The translations under genes and the position numbers were made by a program. The notes below the pieces were generated by a model. The model was given only the letters and a program-made list of their open reading frames with translations. It was not told the DNA's origin and did not search any database. 64,000 nt of DNA from Chamaecyparis obtusa (taxonomy: Eukaryota; Streptophyta; Pinopsida; Cupressales; Cupressaceae): contig BSBK01008836.1 of the NCBI GenBank assembly GCA_027943335.1, positions 62,001-126,000 on the forward strand, read 5' to 3'. The stretch's first letter is position 1. Each line of letters starts with the position of its first letter. Shown here in pieces: positions 60,552-64,000 of the stretch.

Positions 60552-61557
60552 TGTTGGCATTAAGCAGGATTGCCACTCGTGACAACACTTATTTGCATTC
60601 ACAGTGCAAACCGAGCAGAACAGTGCAAACCGAGCAGAACAGTGCAAACCGAGCAGGACAGTGCAGACCAAGTAACATTATGTCTACCGAGTCACCAGTA
60701 TTTACCGAGTTCAAAACCTACCGAGTGGTCAATATGAACCGAGCCTTCACTTCTATCGAGTGCATGACAATGCCGAGTAATGAAGTAGACGCCAAGTATC
60801 AGAAAGTCACCGAGTTAGTTTGCAGGAACCGAGTAACCATACTTGGGCCGACTTAGTAGCACTTATGTTTATTTGTCAAGCCAACTTTGTAATTGTAATT
60901 AATTGTTTAGACTTGTATATAAACAATGTTGTGAAATACCAAGATGTATTGTAATAAGTATGAATATGAAATAGAAGAGAAAAGCAGAGATAAGCGAATT
61001 ACAAAGGGCTACAGCAGTATAAGGAACAACAAAGACAAATTCATCACAGAAGGTGATCAGTACATCAGTGAATCTCATTCAGCAATCCAGTTGCAAAGCA
61101 AGAGATCTACTATTTCATCCTAACAGGTGAATCAGTACTAAAATCCTTTAACCGGGTAGACTTAATAGTCTTTTGTAAAATCTCTTTACCGAGTACATAC
61201 TTCTTTTGTAAGTTTGTAAAAATCCTCTAACAAGGTGGACCTAGCAGTCCTTATTGCTCCTAGCAAGGCAGATCATTAGAAGTGATCAATTGTAAGCCTT
61301 AACCGGCCAACTTTATACTACAGTACTAAAGCTTTGTGGGTTTCATCCCCACCCCAGTTTTACTTTCTTTTTGGAAGGTTTCTGGGTAACCAAATCTATG
61401 TGTCATTATTGTGAATGCTTTTAAGTTTCATACTTTCTATATGCATAAGGATAAAGTAAACTATATGTTAATATATCTGTTATTGAAAGAAAATTTGGAG
61501 TTACTGATTCACCCCTCCCCTCTCAGTAACTTGGTTAATTCCTGAATATTTCCAACA
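60552..61557 (+). repeat. Right LTR of the two-ORF element
   Basis: 1006 bp. It has one extra copy of a 19-bp unit (GCAGAACAGTGCAAACCGA) compared with the left LTR and otherwise matches closely. Confidence 0.92.
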
Positions 61558-61562
61558 GAAGG

Positions 61563-62331
61563 TACGCCAATCACACATTTTTAACCCTAGCCCAAATTCA
61601 CTTTTCTTTGATATGAAATTTCTTATGTTCACAGAAAATCCTATGAGAAATCAAATTTTTTGTATGACTTCTTTTATGACATCACTTTGTTGCTTTGTTA
61701 ATAACCAAGGAAGGGAACTTATATTAGTCCGGTCTCCATTGCTATTTGATTCAATGAAATTTTTTATTGCATGATTGGATTCATGAATGTCACTACAAAT
61801 TTTGACATTTTTTTTGTCATGCATTCCATCCAATATTTTTCACAATGTCTCCATTATATTATTTCCAATATGCATAGTATCAAACAAATGCACAATTTGT
61901 AGTTTCTCTTAGTAGGGAAACCTACTAAATTGTCTGGGATAACTTTTTAGTCCCTTTGGAAGGTGCTCAATAATGACTTTATGACCTTCATGATCATCAA
62001 TTACATAATCATTAAACAAAATATAATAGAAATATATAAATTCCAAACGTAAACCATTAGGTGGAACAACATTACCTTGATGATTAATTCTATGATATTC
62101 TAAGCTCCATAGGTGAGTTGTCATTCTTCGTGGCTTTGATGTAGTATCTTCTTTCCCATTGAAAATATATTTTTGGGTAGTTCGATACTTATGATTTCTA
62201 TGGAGGAAGTGCCCATACTCATCAAACACCTGCTTTCCTAAACTTTTTAAATGACAAGATTTCATCTTTGGACCACAAACTGGACATGAAAATTTTCCCT
62301 TTGTTTGAAGACCTACAAGATAATGATACAA
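61563..62331 (-). pseudogene. CACTA transposase (Transposase_21 part), broken
   Basis: The open part 62331-61909 has GLQTKGKFSCPVCGPKMKSC and, further on, FLHRNHKYR, the CxxC and GHRRFLxxNHxxR region of TNP2-like transposases. Downstream, in other frames, LDGMHDKKN, LPWLLTKQQ and FISKKSEF fit the next conserved part (DxMHxEKN, LSKEE, LKSHD). The frame is interrupted by stops and then by the LTR insertion at 61558. Confidence 0.78.
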
Positions 62332-62439
62332 TTGAATTAAATATGTTAATTTTTATCATTAGAATTATCATGTGCAACTTGAATTCACCATAACATACCA
62401 CAAAAATGTGTTAGCCTTGGGGCATCATGTATTGTCTAT

Positions 62440-63199
62440 ACAAGTATAGCATGGAATTGAAATTATCCTTGTCCTATTGGTCTAGAGATGTGACGCAAGG
62501 AGAGGGACCTCAGGGGCCAAATGATGGCACACCCTACAGATATATCCTTTCTCAACAACACACGGAAGCAACAACACAGTGAGAGGGAGAAAGAAGGATC
62601 AATGATATATTAACTTCATTCAAATTGATTCATACATGTCGGGTTGTAAGGCATTCCCGATTATGACCATATATTACAATGAAATACAAAAGTCCTCCGA
62701 CATGCGAGGATCTGCCAACAATCTTGATTCTACTATCTTCTATCTTCTATCTTCTATCAAAATCGACTCCCCTAAACTCTAACCAAACAACTATACTTAT
62801 ACAAGAGGCTACCGGACTGAGTCAACCTTCAGATCCATAATTAATAGAAGGAACAATCAGACCTAGGACCACACACTTCCCAATGATGGGTACTAGTATT
62901 AAATTCATGACCCATAATCAATGCACAAGTCAGCCTCAACAGAAACTCAAAATAAACTACTCGGTAAGCAAGGATGACCGAGCAATAGACAAGCATCATT
63001 GAGTGTCAGTAAAACAACCAACCACCCAGGAGATAACCGACCACACTCGATAACCAAAGGAAATTGACCAACTACCGACCAACTCAGTCAAAGTAGAACA
63101 CAGACAAAATTCAAAATCTTTTTGGTGACACATGATTGCCAAGGACCCGAGATTCTCCTGCATCAGACACCTGGGGTTATTTAGAAATGATTCTCTGAA
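62440..63199 (-). repeat. Probable 3' region/LTR of the Gypsy chromovirus
   Basis: It lies directly downstream (minus strand) of the chromodomain and has no coding sequence. Texture is LTR-like, with a few CCGAG/CGGTCA motifs and an ATCTTCT microsatellite at 62737-62760. Its borders and partner LTR are not visible because the element leaves the window. Confidence 0.45.
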
Positions 63200-64000
63200 T
63201 CATTTAGTAGGTATGGTTCGAGCTACATCTAACTCAGATTGTGAAATCCATGAACTATCTTCAATCGGTCTATTCTTCCACTTTACTATATATTCCATAT
63301 ATTGTTTACCTCTTGTACTCTTGCCAATTCTTTGCTCCAAAATCTACTCAACTTCTTCATTCTGCTTCTTAGAGTATTCCATCAGTACTGTCATGTCTTC
63401 ATCAGGTTTATGATACTCATACAAATTAGCAATGTTGAAAATCGGTGATATGTCCATGTCATCAGGTAACTCAATCTCATATGCATTTCCACTATCGAAT
63501 TTCTTCAGAATCTTGCAAGGTCCAAACTTCTTCATCTTCAACTTCCCATATGTTCCAACAGGAAATTGACCTTTCTTCAAATGAACTATCACTTCATCAC
63601 GAACATCAAAAGTCTTATGTCTTCTTAATCTATCAACTTTGTCTTTGTATTTCTGATTACTCTCTTCCAACTTGATTTTCACATCTTCATGCAATGTCTT
63701 CGTGTACTCAGCAAATTTCACTCCTTCAACACTTCTCATACTTTCATTAGCAATGTCTCTCAAATTAGATATACCTCTCAGTTGTATGTCATTCACAATC
63801 TCAAATGGTGTTTTCCCAGTACTCCTATTCACTGAATTATTGTATGCAAACTCTGCTTGTGCCAACATAGAATCCCAATTACTAGGTGTGTCTCCAACTA
63901 AACATCTCAAAAGATTTCCCAAACTTATGTTTACAACCTCTGTCTATCCACTGGTTTGTAGGTGAAATGTAGAACTATATTTCAACTTAGTGCCAAAATT
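63200..64000 (-). pseudogene. Gypsy chromovirus integrase C-terminus and chromodomain, partial
   Basis: From the window edge, the minus strand reads TFHLQTSGQTEVVN, then NWDSMLAQAEFAYNNSVNRS and TGKTPFEIV, the end of the integrase core. The C-terminal domain follows (FDVRDEVIVHLKK, GPCKILKKFDSGNAYEIELP). After one in-frame TAG at 63344-63346 comes a chromodomain (YMEYIVKWKNRPIEDSSWIS) ending at 63200. Chromoviruses use this domain to target chromatin. The stop just before it may mean the element is dead. The rest of pol lies beyond 64000. Confidence 0.88.

Larger units (their letters stand above)
54517..61557 (+). mobile_element. Young LTR element with two unusual ORFs and no pol
   Basis: LTRs at 54517-55503 and 60552-61557 run from TGTTGGCATTAAG to TATTTCCAACA, flanked by perfect GAAGG duplications (54512-54516 and 61558-61562). 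A primer site TGGTATCAGAGC lies at 55506-55517 and a polypurine tract at 60540-60550. The 5.0-kb interior holds ORF1 (55570-56763), a coiled-coil and CCHC-knuckle protein, and ORF2 (57182-60316), about 1040 codons. No aspartic protease, integrase, reverse transcriptase or RNase H motif was found in any frame. LTRs differ by few substitutions plus one 19-bp repeat unit, so insertion is recent. It resembles gag-only TR-GAG elements but with an added large ORF. Confidence 0.9.
44990..62331 (-). mobile_element. Decayed CACTA (En/Spm) transposon, split by younger insertions
   Basis: Minus-strand pieces appear in CACTA order: Transposase_21 (62331-61563), DUF4218 (about 54060-53740), DUF4216 (53260-52896), and a Transposase_24/Ptta-type protein (about 47060-45000). 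The 7-kb LTR element (54517-61557) and a TRIM (51626-51960) lie inside. The CACTA termini and 3-bp duplication were not found, so the limits given are those of recognisable coding sequence. Confidence 0.75.

Overview
The window is AT-rich nuclear DNA from a seed plant with a large, repeat-filled genome. The signs are plant-type transposons (Copia, Gypsy chromovirus, hAT, CACTA, TRIM, SINE), a plant-type ubiquitin protease, and an intron of about 20 kb packed with old insertions. Introns like that are common in gymnosperms, so a conifer is a reasonable guess, but it is only an inference.

Only one host gene looks intact. It is a minus-strand ubiquitin-specific protease (plant UBP1/UBP2, animal USP16/USP45 type), encoded by three exons at 25694-22865, 22756-22390 and 2337-2091. 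The joined frame is open, about 1147 codons, and carries the zf-UBP finger, the Cys box and the His box. The 20,052-bp second intron (2338-22389) holds a nest of elements. A decayed plus-strand Copia element (3619-18790) has a hAT transposon (4660-13036, 8-bp duplication) inside its 5' LTR. The hAT in turn holds a solo LTR (4742-5707) and a minus-strand non-autonomous LTR element (7399-11548). That inner LTR element carries broken pieces of host genes, serine acetyltransferase and probably SEC31. A tRNA-derived SINE (13366-13540) sits in the Copia gag.

From 25.7 to 44 kb lies the UBP 5' flank, followed by gene-poor DNA. It contains AT palindromes, a 335-bp TRIM (32106-32440), the 5' part of a Gypsy element with a broken gag (about 33.8-37.6 kb), a 2.8-kb non-coding LTR element (38161-40991), and two exon-like pieces of a phytepsin-type aspartic protease gene (41806-42109, minus).

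From about 45 to 62.3 kb lies a decayed minus-strand CACTA (En/Spm) element. Domains matching Transposase_21, DUF4218, DUF4216 and Transposase_24 appear in that order. It is split by a second TRIM (51626-51960) and by a young 7.0-kb LTR element (54517-61557, perfect 5-bp duplication). This young element is the best candidate for something undescribed. It has no protease, integrase or reverse transcriptase. It carries an intact coiled-coil protein with five CCHC knuckles and a second frame of about 1040 codons with no recognised function. The window ends inside a minus-strand Gypsy chromovirus pol with a chromodomain (63200-64000).
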